DNA of 13,980 nt from CAZWRK01 sp964635875 (GCA_964635875.1 CAZWRK010000108.1:1-13980), one strand, 5' to 3'; counted from the stretch's first letter, positions 1-6,263 are shown. Notes: generated from the letters alone by a model not told the origin. A program made the numbers and translations.

Positions 1-15
1 GTATTACAAATATGA

Positions 16-21
16 TATAAT
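16..21 (+). promoter_or_regulatory. -10 element of leaderless-type promoter for the first gene
   Basis: A perfect TATAAT lies six bases before the ATG at 28. The -35 would fall just outside the left edge. The bases before it (GTATTACAAATATG) nearly match those before the -10 of the complete promoter at 7961-7989 (GTATTACAATATGT), so an upstream TTGACA-like box is expected beyond the edge. A start site about 7 nt after the -10 would fall on or next to the ATG, giving a leaderless transcript. Confidence 0.65.
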
Positions 22-27
22 GGAAGT

Positions 28-201
28 ATGAAAGAATCTCGTCAAGTAAGAAGAGCAAAAGAACGTGCTAAAAAGAAAAATGGTATAAAACCTACTCATA
101 AGGTTTACTTTATTGAAATGAAACGCAAGAGTAGGGCTGGTATTGAGTATACATATTATAAAAAAGTCGTAGATATTATTAATTTAAACAAAAATAAATA
201 A
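28..201 (+). CDS. Small basic protein, function unknown
   Basis: This is a 57-residue protein starting MKESRQVRRAKERAKKKNG. The N-terminal third is strongly basic and probably helical. The C-terminal part (VYFIEMKRKS...YTYYKKVVDII) looks like a small beta/alpha unit. No family is recognised; such basic small proteins often bind nucleic acid, but that is inference. The ATG at 28 follows a TATAAT by six bases and has no Shine-Dalgarno, so a leaderless mRNA is likely. The next gene starts two bases after the stop, so this is the first gene of a tightly packed operon running into the primase-helicase. Confidence 0.6.
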   Translation: MKESRQVRRAKERAKKKNGIKPTHKVYFIEMKRKSRAGIEYTYYKKVVDIINLNKNK

Positions 202-202
202 A

Positions 203-367
203 ATGGAAATTACATTTTTTAAGTGGTTTATAGGTATTCTTCTTGTGTTATCAAATTTAATAACAATAGCTAATATTGATAAACCACGTGAACCGATAAC
301 ACGAACAACTGCTGTTGTTGATACATTATTAACTGGTTGGATACTTTATTTAATAATAACACTATAA
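203..367 (+). CDS. Small two-span membrane protein
   Basis: This 54-residue protein has two hydrophobic segments, about residues 5-22 (FFKWFIGILLVLSNLITI) and 39-54 (VVDTLLTGWILYLIITL). A short polar loop (NIDKPREPITRT) separates them. This is the layout of a small helical hairpin in the inner membrane. A holin-like role is possible from the shape alone, but nothing else supports it and no lysis gene adjoins. It starts one base after the previous stop and ends one base before the helicase start. There is no Shine-Dalgarno, so translation probably depends on coupling or on a non-SD mechanism. Confidence 0.55.
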   Translation: MEITFFKWFIGILLVLSNLITIANIDKPREPITRTTAVVDTLLTGWILYLIITL

Positions 368-368
368 T

Positions 369-1868
369 ATGACACTAGAAGCTAAAATTGCTTCTATTAA
401 AGACACATTAAATGCTTCATATACTAAACCAGAACCAGGAGTTGTTGATAAATATCGTGAATGCCTCACTACTAATAATAGTGCTTTGGACTATCTTCAC
501 ATCACGAGAGGATTAAATGATGAAACAATTTCGAACTTTAAGTTAGGTTACGACCCAGATAAAAATGCTATCACTATTCCTGTTTACAAGCGTGGTGAAT
601 TAATAAACATTAGATATCGTCACCTTAATGAAAATAGTAACGCTAAGTATACACAAGAGAAAGGTTGTGAAGTGTGGCTTTATAATGAAGATGGGATACA
701 AAAAGGACAATCAAAGGGTGGAGTTTTGGTTGTAGAAGGTGAGTTTGATTGTATGTCTGCTTGGCAAGCAGGATTTAAAAACGTAATATCTCCGGCAAGT
801 GGAAAAGATTCATACGGTGTGTGGTTAGAATTATTAGACACAATACCAAAAGTTTATATATCATATGATAATGATAAACCAGGCAAGGGTGCATCTATGG
901 ATTTAGCTGAAAGAGTTGGCACAGATAAATGTTTTGAAGTTATTTATCCTGATGGCGTAAAAGATGCTAATGACTATTTTAAGGAACATACAGCTGAAGA
1001 ATATAAAGAGTTATTAAGGAATGCTAGACCTTTTTATAAATATAAGTATGCGGGTGTTAAAGATATTATTGACTCTATAAGAGAGAAGAAGGAAGATTTA
1101 ACAAAAATACGAATTATTCCATACGTTGAGTTTGAGGAAGATTGGTTAGCTGTTATATCTGGAGTTAGTAATATTGGTAAAACATCTGTAGTAATGAATG
1201 TTGCTAATGAATTGGTTCAAAAAGGAATACCAACGCTTGTCCTACCAATTGAACGTGGAATTAGAACGGTTGGTAAGCGATTTCTACAGGTACGTTATAA
1301 CAAAACAAGAGAAGAATTGGACTCTCTCTTACCTAATGAGTGGGACCAAATTATCCCAGATGTATTGGCACTTCCGCTTTTCTTTTCAATGCCTACTAGA
1401 GAGGAAGTTGCGTCAACTATTACGAAGGCTAAGAGACTCTTTAACACAAAGTTCGTTATAATAGACCACTTAGATTTATTGGTAAGAAAGTCAGACCCTA
1501 AAAATATAAATACTGAAACCTCTACTGCAATACAAACATTTAAACAACTTGCTCAAGAATTAGGTGTTATATTTTTAATCGTTCACCATATAAAAAAACA
1601 AGAAGGTGTAGGAACTGTCCCTAAAAAACCTAAAATAGAAGACTTGAAAGGAAGTTCTGCCACATATCAGGACCCTGAAGCAGTAATAATGCTTAGTGAA
1701 CCAAGTAAAGGTCAGATAGAGATTGATATTTTAAAGAATAAGGGACCAATGGGTTCCAAAATATTTGAGTTTAACACATCAACAGGGGTTGTTGGTCGAG
1801 ATATAACTGAAAATAAAGAAGTTCTCTCTGCCAAGACAGTTGCACAAAGAGGATTCGAATCATTTTAA
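369..1868 (+). CDS. TOPRIM primase-DnaB-type helicase lacking its zinc domain
   Basis: This 499-residue replication protein should make primers and unwind DNA at the phage fork, like T7 gp4. The N-terminal half is a primase core with a TOPRIM fold: VVEGEFD at 121-127 supplies the acidic residue and YDNDKPG at 166-172 the DxD-type metal site. The C-terminal half is a RecA/DnaB-type (SF4) ATPase. Its Walker A is GVSNIGKTS near 265-273, Walker B is FVIID at 362-366, the sensor-like HH is at 406-407, and GSSATYQDPEAV follows at 428-439. The zinc-binding domain that normally leads such proteins is absent and is encoded by the next gene, whose ATG overlaps this stop (TAATG). The ATG at 369 is chosen because it abuts the previous stop. 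No Shine-Dalgarno is visible. Confidence 0.9.
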   Translation: MTLEAKIASIKDTLNASYTKPEPGVVDKYRECLTTNNSALDYLHITRGLNDETISNFKLGYDPDKNAITIPVYKRGELINIRYRHLNENSNAKYTQEKGCEVWLYNEDGIQKGQSKGGVLVVEGEFDCMSAWQAGFKNVISPASGKDSYGVWLELLDTIPKVYISYDNDKPGKGASMDLAERVGTDKCFEVIYPDGVKDANDYFKEHTAEEYKELLRNARPFYKYKYAGVKDIIDSIREKKEDLTKIRIIPYVEFEEDWLAVISGVSNIGKTSVVMNVANELVQKGIPTLVLPIERGIRTVGKRFLQVRYNKTREELDSLLPNEWDQIIPDVLALPLFFSMPTREEVASTITKAKRLFNTKFVIIDHLDLLVRKSDPKNINTETSTAIQTFKQLAQELGVIFLIVHHIKKQEGVGTVPKKPKIEDLKGSSATYQDPEAVIMLSEPSKGQIEIDILKNKGPMGSKIFEFNTSTGVVGRDITENKEVLSAKTVAQRGFESF

Positions 1869-2125
1869 TGACATTAACAAATGAAGAAATTAACAGAATC
1901 AGAGAAATTCCTATTAGTTCTATTATTGGGTTACACAATAATTCAAGACGCATTTCTATTTGCTGTCCATTTCATTCTGAACATACCCCAAGTTTTATTC
2001 TATATCCCGATAATTCCTTTCATTGTTTTGGCTGTAGGGCTAATGGTCAAGGGGCGATAGATTTTGTAATGAAACTTGGATATAGTTTTGTTGATGCTTG
2101 TGGAGAATTAATAAAATATTTATGA
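1868..2125 (+). CDS. Stand-alone CHC2 primase zinc-finger protein
   Basis: This 85-residue protein is the zinc-binding module of a DnaG/T7-type primase. ISICCPFHSEHTPSF and FHCFGCRANGQGAIDFVM give the C-x2-H ... C-x2-C zinc ligands and the usual downstream glycine/phenylalanine pattern, which reads template trigger sites in known primases. A full primase places this domain at the N-terminus, before TOPRIM. Here it is a separate protein encoded after the TOPRIM-helicase. The start overlaps the helicase stop by one base (TAATG), so the two are probably co-translated and work together. Family identity is firm; the partnership is inferred from position. Confidence 0.85.
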   Translation: MTLTNEEINRIREIPISSIIGLHNNSRRISICCPFHSEHTPSFILYPDNSFHCFGCRANGQGAIDFVMKLGYSFVDACGELIKYL

Positions 2126-2298
2126 CAAGAAATTATAAATTAGAAAGACAAACATGTAAAAGTAAAAAAAGATATGATAAGAAAGGTGCTTTAACATTAA
2201 GAAACTTGTTTTATAAAAAAGAACATAAAGAGTTAAAGATATACCCATGTCCATTTTGTTCTTATTGGCATTTAACAAGTAAGGGTAGAGGATTATGA
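2122..2298 (+). CDS. Small zinc-binding protein with CPFC-WHLT motif
   Basis: This 58-residue basic protein starts MTRNYKLERQTCKSKKRYDK. It has one Cys near residue 12 and a C-terminal YPCPFCSYWHLTSKGRG (41-57). The pattern C..K.RY ... CPxC..WHLTS is familiar from many small phage proteins of unknown function and suggests one bound zinc. The ATG at 2122 overlaps the previous TGA (ATGA). A longer reading from a TTG at 2098 would lie inside the zinc-finger gene and is less likely. It ends in another ATGA overlap with the next gene, so it belongs to the same operon. A nucleic-acid-binding role is inference. Confidence 0.65.
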   Translation: MTRNYKLERQTCKSKKRYDKKGALTLRNLFYKKEHKELKIYPCPFCSYWHLTSKGRGL

Positions 2299-2453
2299 AT
2301 AGTAATATAATAAACGGATTGATAATATTACTAAACGCAGATATAAGATTAGCTTATTGTACTTTATATAAGGTCGATGGTATCTGGAGTCATAATGATA
2401 AAAAATGTCCTAAATGTGTTGCTATAGCTTTAATAAAGTTATCCACAGGTTAA
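2295..2453 (+). CDS. Small Cys-containing protein, function unknown
   Basis: This 52-residue frame starts at the ATG that overlaps the previous TGA (ATGA), preceded by AGAGG three bases away. The product has a hydrophobic N-terminal half (NIINGLIILLNADIRLAYC) and a KKCPKC pair near residues 38-43, followed by ALIKLSTG. No family is recognised; a membrane-associated or zinc-binding peptide is possible. Its last codons contain the perfect DnaA box at 2439-2447, so the end of this gene is shared with the control region of the next operon. The evidence that it is a gene is the operon junction and the open frame only. Confidence 0.4.
   Translation: MNSNIINGLIILLNADIRLAYCTLYKVDGIWSHNDKKCPKCVAIALIKLSTG
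2439..2447 (+). promoter_or_regulatory. DnaA box upstream of the 2457-2485 promoter
   Basis: This is a perfect consensus DnaA box, TTATCCACA, in the context AAAGTTATCCACAGGTTAA. It ends nine bases before the -35 hexamer. Two more identical nonamers occur in the window, at 5549 and 8738, both also just upstream of promoters of the same class. It overlaps the 3' end of the 52-residue gene. Confidence 0.7.
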
Positions 2454-2456
2454 CAC

Positions 2457-2485
2457 TTGCATAATTATTTGATTTGTGATACAAT
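2457..2485 (+). promoter_or_regulatory. Sigma-70-type promoter, TGTGATACAAT class
   Basis: The -35 is TTGCAT (2457-2462), the spacer is 17 bp, and the -10 is TACAAT (2480-2485) within the extended TTTGTGATACAAT. The same extended -10 recurs at 5585-5595 and 8784-8794. TTGTGATACAA is an 11-bp inverted repeat and could be an operator. Unlike its two relatives, this copy has no ATG directly downstream: the predicted start near 2492 leaves a leader of about 50 nt before the coiled-coil gene at 2544. Confidence 0.7.
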
Positions 2486-2543
2486 ATAGATATAAGAGTT
2501 TGGGCAAGGTGGATATTAATAGGTTAATAATAAATATATAGAA

Positions 2544-3272
2544 ATGAATTTATTTAAAAATAAAAAAGTTGTTAGATTAGAAGAAAAAGTTAGAGATTTA
2601 GAAGCTAATAGAATTTATCTTGAAGGTAGGATTAACGATAATCAAAATGAGATAAACAAACAAGAGGTTAGACATAGAGAAGAAATTGGTCGCATGGAAA
2701 ATAATCATGAGCTTGAAATGAACACACTCCAAAGAGCGTATGATTTATTGGAAGATGATTTTGATTCAAAACTTGAAAAAGCAACAAAAGATGAAAAAGC
2801 TTCTCTTGCTAAAGCTAAGAAAAATCTTGAGAAAGATTTTGAATCTAAGACTAAGAAATTAGAAAAAGATTATGAAGCTAAGTTTAAACAACTAAATAAA
2901 GAGCATGTTGAAAAACTTGCAAAAATGGATGCTAAACTAGAAGCGGACAAAGCATCATATCGTAAGTATATTCGTCAAGAGAACAATAAACAAATTGAAA
3001 CTCTTGAGAAAAGAGTTGAAACATTAGAGAAGGAAAATGCTTCATTAAAGGTTGAACTTGGTACCGCAAATGGAAAAGCTGAAGGTTTAGCTAGAACAAC
3101 AGGAATAATGGAAGGTCAATTAGGTCAAGTTGCTGGTTCTCTTGAAAAAATCATAGGAGCTCTTCCAAATGTTTCTGCTCAGATTACTACACCAGAAGTT
3201 GTTGTTCAGCTTCCAAAACAAGATGTTAACTCTCAAAAGGGTGGTAATAATAATGGTGGAGAAAAAAAATAG
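2544..3272 (+). CDS. Long coiled-coil protein, function unknown
   Basis: This protein has 242 residues. About residues 8-175 are charged heptad-like sequence (for example RLEEKVRDLEANRIYLEGRI, then many KLEKDYE/LEKEN blocks), predicting one long coiled coil. After it come a less charged helix (EGLARTTGIMEGQLGQVAGS), a short extended stretch (ITTPEVVVQLPKQ) and a polar tail rich in Gly and Asn (GGNNNGGEKK). No enzyme motif is present. It is the first gene after a strong promoter and precedes the ssDNA-binding and nuclease genes, so a structural or scaffolding role in replication or recombination is possible, as is a virion role. There is no Shine-Dalgarno before the ATG. Confidence 0.7.
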   Translation: MNLFKNKKVVRLEEKVRDLEANRIYLEGRINDNQNEINKQEVRHREEIGRMENNHELEMNTLQRAYDLLEDDFDSKLEKATKDEKASLAKAKKNLEKDFESKTKKLEKDYEAKFKQLNKEHVEKLAKMDAKLEADKASYRKYIRQENNKQIETLEKRVETLEKENASLKVELGTANGKAEGLARTTGIMEGQLGQVAGSLEKIIGALPNVSAQITTPEVVVQLPKQDVNSQKGGNNNGGEKK

Positions 3273-3296
3273 TTAGTTAATTAATTCACAAACACA

Positions 3297-3608
3297 ATGA
3301 TAAAAAAAGTTACAATTACAAAAGTATATAAGAGTACAACAAATAAAAATAATGAACCTTATATGATAAAAAGTGGTGAACATGCTGGTAAACCATTCAC
3401 TAGAATAGGTATTAAAACAGATAAAACCGGTGAAGATGTTTACTATAATAACGCTAAAGAAACAGATAAGGCTTATAATATAGAAGAAGGACAATCTTTA
3501 TTAATTGATTTCATAGAAGAACCTAAAGATGACGGTTCTGGAACTTGGAAGAATTTTAAATTTCCAACAAAGAAAGAAATTGAAGAATTCGCTTTAGCAA
3601 ACGCATAG
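3297..3608 (+). CDS. Probable OB-fold single-stranded DNA-binding protein
   Basis: This 103-residue protein has alternating beta-type segments: KVTITKVYKSTT, PFTRIGIKTDKTGEDVYYN, GQSLLIDFIEEP and WKNFKFPTKKEIEEF. Such short phage OB-fold proteins bind ssDNA and use exposed aromatic residues; here Y, F and W are spaced along the predicted strands. It lies one base upstream of a PD-(D/E)XK nuclease gene, a common pairing of ssDNA-binding protein and exonuclease in phage recombination modules. No acidic C-terminal tail of the bacterial SSB type is seen. The assignment rests on pattern and neighbourhood and is moderate. Its ATG has no Shine-Dalgarno. Confidence 0.5.
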   Translation: MIKKVTITKVYKSTTNKNNEPYMIKSGEHAGKPFTRIGIKTDKTGEDVYYNNAKETDKAYNIEEGQSLLIDFIEEPKDDGSGTWKNFKFPTKKEIEEFALANA

Positions 3609-3609
3609 T

Positions 3610-4521
3610 ATGAAGATTGACCAACTAAAATTTGGTGCGGTCATTCCTACTCAACAGTACGGTAATATTCAGCCTGAAATCATCTTAAGTGATGTGAAGG
3701 CTGATGAAGGTACTGAGTTTGGAATGAAATTTGTAAGTGACTTATTTGAAAAATATTCTGAAAAAGGAGGTTTGGTTCCAAAAGAAATTGTTGTAGCAAC
3801 TGGTACTAAAAAATCTTTCAATGAAGAAGGTGTAGAAGTACAGTTTGAGCCTATTGCTCACACATATCATTATAAAGATAAACCTTTAATTGGTGCTACG
3901 GACTACATAAAGAGATTCTTTAAACCGTTCGATGCTGAAACAATGGCGGAAGTAAGTGCAAATTCATGGGGTGTAGAAGCTGGACAAGTTAAAGACTTGT
4001 GGGATTCTAATGGAAAACTTACAGCTCTATTTGGAACAGTAGTTCATAATGCTCTTGAGTTATATAACAATCATAATTCAATGGGTCAAGTTATATCTGA
4101 AAAGAAAAAACTTGAAGATAATTATGCTCTACCTAAACACCCGATATTAAAATCAATTATTGAAGGATTTATTGCTATTGATAAAACAAAAGGTGATATA
4201 TATTCAGAAGTATTGATTACAGATGTAGAAAGTGGTGTATGTGGTCACGCAGATAGAGTTGTTGTTCTTGATAAAAAGAAAAAGATTTGTCGTGTTGGTG
4301 ATTTTAAAGTTAATATAAATTCTGAAGAGATAGATAAAAACAGTAAGGTGTTAGCACCATTTCAAGATTTACCTGCCAATAAATTATCAAAATACCAGCT
4401 CCAGATGAGCATATATGCAAATATGTTGCAGAAATCTGGTTGGGTCGTAGATGGTCTTGATGTTTATGTTTATGAAGATACATGGAAGCATTTCGAACTT
4501 CCTGTTCTAAAAGTATTATAA
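3610..4521 (+). CDS. PD-(D/E)XK nuclease of RecB/Cas4 type with extra N-terminal domain
   Basis: This 303-residue DNA nuclease probably trims DNA ends for recombination or genome processing. From about residue 80 all core motifs of the RecB-like fold are visible: GTVVHNALE at 142-150, E200 (YSEVLI), GHAD at 212-215, GDFKV at 230-234 carrying the D-x-K metal site, and the YQLQMSIYA (QxxxY-type) motif at 262-270. The first 60 or so residues (MKIDQLKFGAVIPTQQYGN...) form a separate small domain before the nuclease. No cysteine cluster is seen, so it is unlikely to carry a Cas4/AddB iron-sulphur centre. It follows the ssDNA-binding gene by one base, which suggests they act together. Confidence 0.85.
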   Translation: MKIDQLKFGAVIPTQQYGNIQPEIILSDVKADEGTEFGMKFVSDLFEKYSEKGGLVPKEIVVATGTKKSFNEEGVEVQFEPIAHTYHYKDKPLIGATDYIKRFFKPFDAETMAEVSANSWGVEAGQVKDLWDSNGKLTALFGTVVHNALELYNNHNSMGQVISEKKKLEDNYALPKHPILKSIIEGFIAIDKTKGDIYSEVLITDVESGVCGHADRVVVLDKKKKICRVGDFKVNINSEEIDKNSKVLAPFQDLPANKLSKYQLQMSIYANMLQKSGWVVDGLDVYVYEDTWKHFELPVLKVL

Positions 4522-4539
4522 GTTAAATTTTAATTAATT

Positions 4540-4761
4540 ATGAAAATATTTGGAATTATTGTTTTGTTAGCTCTAGTTTTTTGGGTTGTTGCTGAGATTG
4601 TTAAATCTTTTCGTTCAAAAAAACCATCAACCTCTTGTTGTGAAACACCGGTTAGACCAGCTATTGTACCTACTGCTAGTCTTAAACCTGCAACTAAGGT
4701 TGTAGTAAAGAAAGCAGTTGCAAAGAAAAAGGCAACTACTAAAAAGGCAACAAAAAAGTAG
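4540..4761 (+). CDS. Membrane-anchored lysine/alanine-rich tail protein
   Basis: This protein has 73 residues. Residues 1-20 (MKIFGIIVLLALVFWVVAEI) form one membrane span. A short linker with two adjacent cysteines (TSCCETPVRP) follows, and the last 30 residues are low-complexity and strongly basic (VVVKKAVAKKKATTKKATKK), resembling histone H1 or AlgP-type tails. The fold suggests a basic tail held at the inner membrane, able to bind DNA or another polyanion. That role is inference, and no family is recognised. It starts 18 bases after the nuclease stop with no Shine-Dalgarno, and is followed by a structured intergenic element. Confidence 0.6.
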   Translation: MKIFGIIVLLALVFWVVAEIVKSFRSKKPSTSCCETPVRPAIVPTASLKPATKVVVKKAVAKKKATTKKATKK

Positions 4762-4769
4762 TATTATAA

Positions 4770-4834
4770 CCACATCCTTGTGATGTGGGTGATGGGACGG
4801 AAAGCAAAACAATCCGCCTCATCATCCAACCCAT
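4770..4834 (+). other. Structured intergenic element with two competing hairpins
   Basis: Hairpin 1 pairs CCACATC (4770-4776) with GATGTGG (4782-4788) around a five-base loop. Hairpin 2 pairs 4791-4801 with 4813-4823, 11 positions with one A-C mismatch and one G-U, around an 11-base loop. GGGT (4787-4790) can instead pair with ACCC (4829-4832) below hairpin 2, which would break the base of hairpin 1, so two states are possible. The stretch is GC-richer than its surroundings and has no U-run, so it is not a plain terminator. It may be a small RNA, an attenuator or an mRNA end stabiliser. Confidence 0.4.
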
Positions 4835-4838
4835 AAGG

Positions 4839-4867
4839 TTGACAATTAGTTCTTTAGATGGTATAAT
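4839..4867 (+). promoter_or_regulatory. Consensus sigma-70 promoter, leaderless type
   Basis: Perfect -35 TTGACA (4839-4844), 17-bp spacer and perfect -10 TATAAT (4862-4867). The ATG at 4874 begins after six bases, so the predicted start site is on or next to the ATG. There is no DnaA box upstream. Confidence 0.8.
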
Positions 4868-4873
4868 ATATAG

Positions 4874-4987
4874 ATGAATAAAGATAAATTAAATAAATTA
4901 AAGTCATCATTTTATGCGGCTTTAAGTGTTGGAGCTGTCGCAGCTCTACTATATTTTGCGGATGCTATTAAAGCTATTTTTAGTTAA
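4874..4987 (+). CDS. Tiny single-span membrane protein
   Basis: This 37-residue protein has a basic start (MNKDKLNKLKSS), then one hydrophobic helix (FYAALSVGAVAALLYFADAI) and a short end (KAIFS). It is driven by its own consensus promoter and its ATG sits six bases past the -10, which supports the frame being real despite its size. It could be a small holin or a membrane regulator, since a lytic transglycosylase-like gene follows across the assembly gap, but size and hydrophobicity are the only support for that. Confidence 0.5.
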   Translation: MNKDKLNKLKSSFYAALSVGAVAALLYFADAIKAIFS

Positions 4988-4994
4988 ATAACAT

Positions 4995-5094
4995 NNNNNN
5001 NNNNNNNNNNNNNNNNNNNNNNNNNNNNNNNNNNNNNNNNNNNNNNNNNNNNNNNNNNNNNNNNNNNNNNNNNNNNNNNNNNNNNNNNNNNNNN
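4995..5094. other. Assembly gap (100 N)
   Basis: There are exactly 100 undetermined bases, the usual placeholder for a scaffold gap of unknown size. The start of the lytic transglycosylase-like gene falls inside it. Confidence 0.95.
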
Positions 5095-5528
5095 AAATTA
5101 TAAAAAAACTATTAGTTAACTTAGCTATTATTATAATAGCAACAATTTCGTTCCCATTACAATTAATTGCATTAGATACTCCTCCAGCACCTAGTTGTGC
5201 AAATGGAGACATAAAAGAGATGGTTTCCTGTTACGCTAAAAAATATGGTGTTCCAGATGAATTAGCTCATTATGTAGTAAGAAATGAAAGTCATTATAAT
5301 CCTAACGAACTCGGAGATGAACATATAATATGTAAAGAAGGAGTTAATAAAGGAAAACCAGTTAATGCCAGAGGTTTAGTTCAAATAACAGAATGTTATT
5401 ATCCAGAAGTTACAGATGAACAAGCTTATGACCCAAACTTTAACTTAGAATTTGGAATGAAATTGATGAAAGATAAAAAGACCTGTATGAATCAATTCAC
5501 AACATGCAGAAACTACTATCGTTCATAA
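5095..5528 (+). CDS. Secreted lytic transglycosylase-like protein (5' end in gap)
   Basis: The frame is open from the gap edge, so the true start is missing and the ATG at 5220 is internal. The first visible residues (IIKKLLVNLAIIIIATISF, then PLQLIA) are a signal peptide or membrane anchor. After a short linker comes a compact SLT-type domain: KKYGVPDELAHYVVRNESHYNP contains the probable catalytic Glu (codon 5286-5288), ARGLVQIT matches the conserved A-x-G-x-x-Q-x-x strand, and YDPNFNLEFGMKLM is the usual helix. Such enzymes cut peptidoglycan glycan strands. Four cysteines suggest disulphides outside the cytoplasm. It may serve in lysis, DNA entry or wall remodelling. A terminator follows directly. 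Confidence 0.75.
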
Positions 5529-5531
5529 CTC

Positions 5532-5575
5532 AATCAAGCCACAGACAGTTATCCACAGTTTGTGGCTTGATTTTT
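5532..5575 (+). terminator. Terminator hairpin with a DnaA box in its loop
   Basis: Arms 5532-5543 and 5561-5572 pair perfectly over 12 bp (AATCAAGCCACA with TGTGGCTTGATT). Three more pairs (one G-U) extend the stem inward and leave an 11-base loop, AGTTATCCACA. T5571-5575 follows. It begins four bases after the transglycosylase stop, so it probably ends that transcript. Its right arm contains the -35 of the next promoter. Confidence 0.7.
5549..5557 (+). promoter_or_regulatory. DnaA box upstream of the kinase promoter
   Basis: A perfect TTATCCACA in CAGTTATCCACAGTT, ending nine bases before the -35 at 5567. This is the same spacing as for the box at 2439. It fills the loop of the terminator hairpin. 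Confidence 0.7.
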
Positions 5576-5595
5576 AATTAAGAATGTGATACAAT
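5567..5595 (+). promoter_or_regulatory. Sigma-70-type promoter, TGTGATACAAT class, near-leaderless
   Basis: -35 TTGATT (5567-5572), 17-bp spacer, -10 TACAAT (5590-5595) in the extended TGTGATACAAT. The ATG at 5606 is ten bases after the -10, so the leader is at most a few bases. The -35 lies within the right arm of the preceding terminator. Confidence 0.75.
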
Positions 5596-5605
5596 ATATA
5601 TAGAT

Positions 5606-6139
5606 ATGGAAAATAAATTACTTATGTTAAAAGGTTTACCTGGGTGTGGAAAAACTACCTATGCCATGGAGCTTGTTAATCAAGGATGGAAAAGAGTGAA
5701 TAAAGATGACTTACGTGCAATGATTGATGGTGGTAAGTGGAATAATAAGAATGAAGATAATATAATAGAAATTAGAGATATTATTATTATTCATTACTTA
5801 GATGCAGGTTATAATGTAGTGTGTGATGATACAAATCTTGCTCCAATACATGAAGAAACATTAATGGATATAGCAGATAATTGTGATGTAGAATTTGAGG
5901 TGAAAGAGTTTGATACACCTGTTTATGAATGTATAGAACGAGATGCAAAGCGTGGTGATAAATCTGTAGGTTCAAAGGTTATTCTTAATATGTATTTTAA
6001 ATATGTTGAAAAGAATTTTGAATTTGATGATAATAAACAAAGTGCTTATATATTTGATATAGATGGAACATTAGCACGTATGGACGGTAGAAGTCCTTAT
6101 GATTATACCAAGGTTTCTTCAGACAAAAGAAAATATTAA
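5606..6139 (+). CDS. Polynucleotide kinase with truncated phosphatase domain
   Basis: This 177-residue protein resembles T4 Pnkp, which phosphorylates 5' ends and, with its C-terminal HAD domain, removes 3' phosphates. The kinase half is complete: Walker A GLPGCGKTT at 10-18, NKDDLR near 32-37, CDDTNL at 73-78 and a basic lid region (RDAKRGDKSVG). The HAD domain begins correctly (AYIFDIDGTLARMDGRSPYDY, catalytic DxDGT at 151-155) but stops at TAA after about 27 residues, where T4 Pnkp continues for roughly 120 more. Only 5'-kinase activity is expected as it stands. The +1 frame continues open (6099-6263). It is the first gene after a near-leaderless promoter. No RNA ligase is in the window. 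Confidence 0.85.
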   Translation: MENKLLMLKGLPGCGKTTYAMELVNQGWKRVNKDDLRAMIDGGKWNNKNEDNIIEIRDIIIIHYLDAGYNVVCDDTNLAPIHEETLMDIADNCDVEFEVKEFDTPVYECIERDAKRGDKSVGSKVILNMYFKYVEKNFEFDDNKQSAYIFDIDGTLARMDGRSPYDYTKVSSDKRKY

Positions 6140-6263
6140 AACATTCTTGTGGAATGAGTTTGGTAAAGAAGTTTTACGTACGTCTGTTCATGGTTTGCCA
6201 GAATATTATAAGATGTTTCTATTAAGGAAATTAGATAATAATGAAGATACCAAAACAAGTTAA
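6099..6263 (+). pseudogene. Possible remnant of the kinase phosphatase domain in the +1 frame
   Basis: This frame is open across the kinase stop and reads 54 residues if started at 6099 (MIIPRFLQTKENIKTFLWNE...). Its last part, KMFLLRKLDNNEDTK, resembles the segment of Pnkp-type HAD phosphatases around the conserved R..xDxRxD..K pattern, and KENIKTFL resembles the helix after the DxDGT loop. The HAD SGR motif is not seen, so a single frameshift does not restore a full domain; an internal deletion is also needed. It may instead be an unrelated small overlapping gene. No Shine-Dalgarno or promoter is attached to it, and its end overlaps the metallopeptidase start. Confidence 0.35.

Noticed and set aside
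2098..2121. Longer TTG start for the WHLT-motif protein
   Set aside because: It lies inside the zinc-finger gene, whereas the ATG at 2122 gives an ATGA junction like its neighbours.
4783..4836. 17-residue ORF in the structured element
   Set aside because: No ribosome site, promoter or recognisable peptide; the paired structure explains the base composition better.
4949..5212. Reverse-strand frames running through the N gaps
   Set aside because: They owe their length to undetermined bases and overlap better-supported + strand genes.
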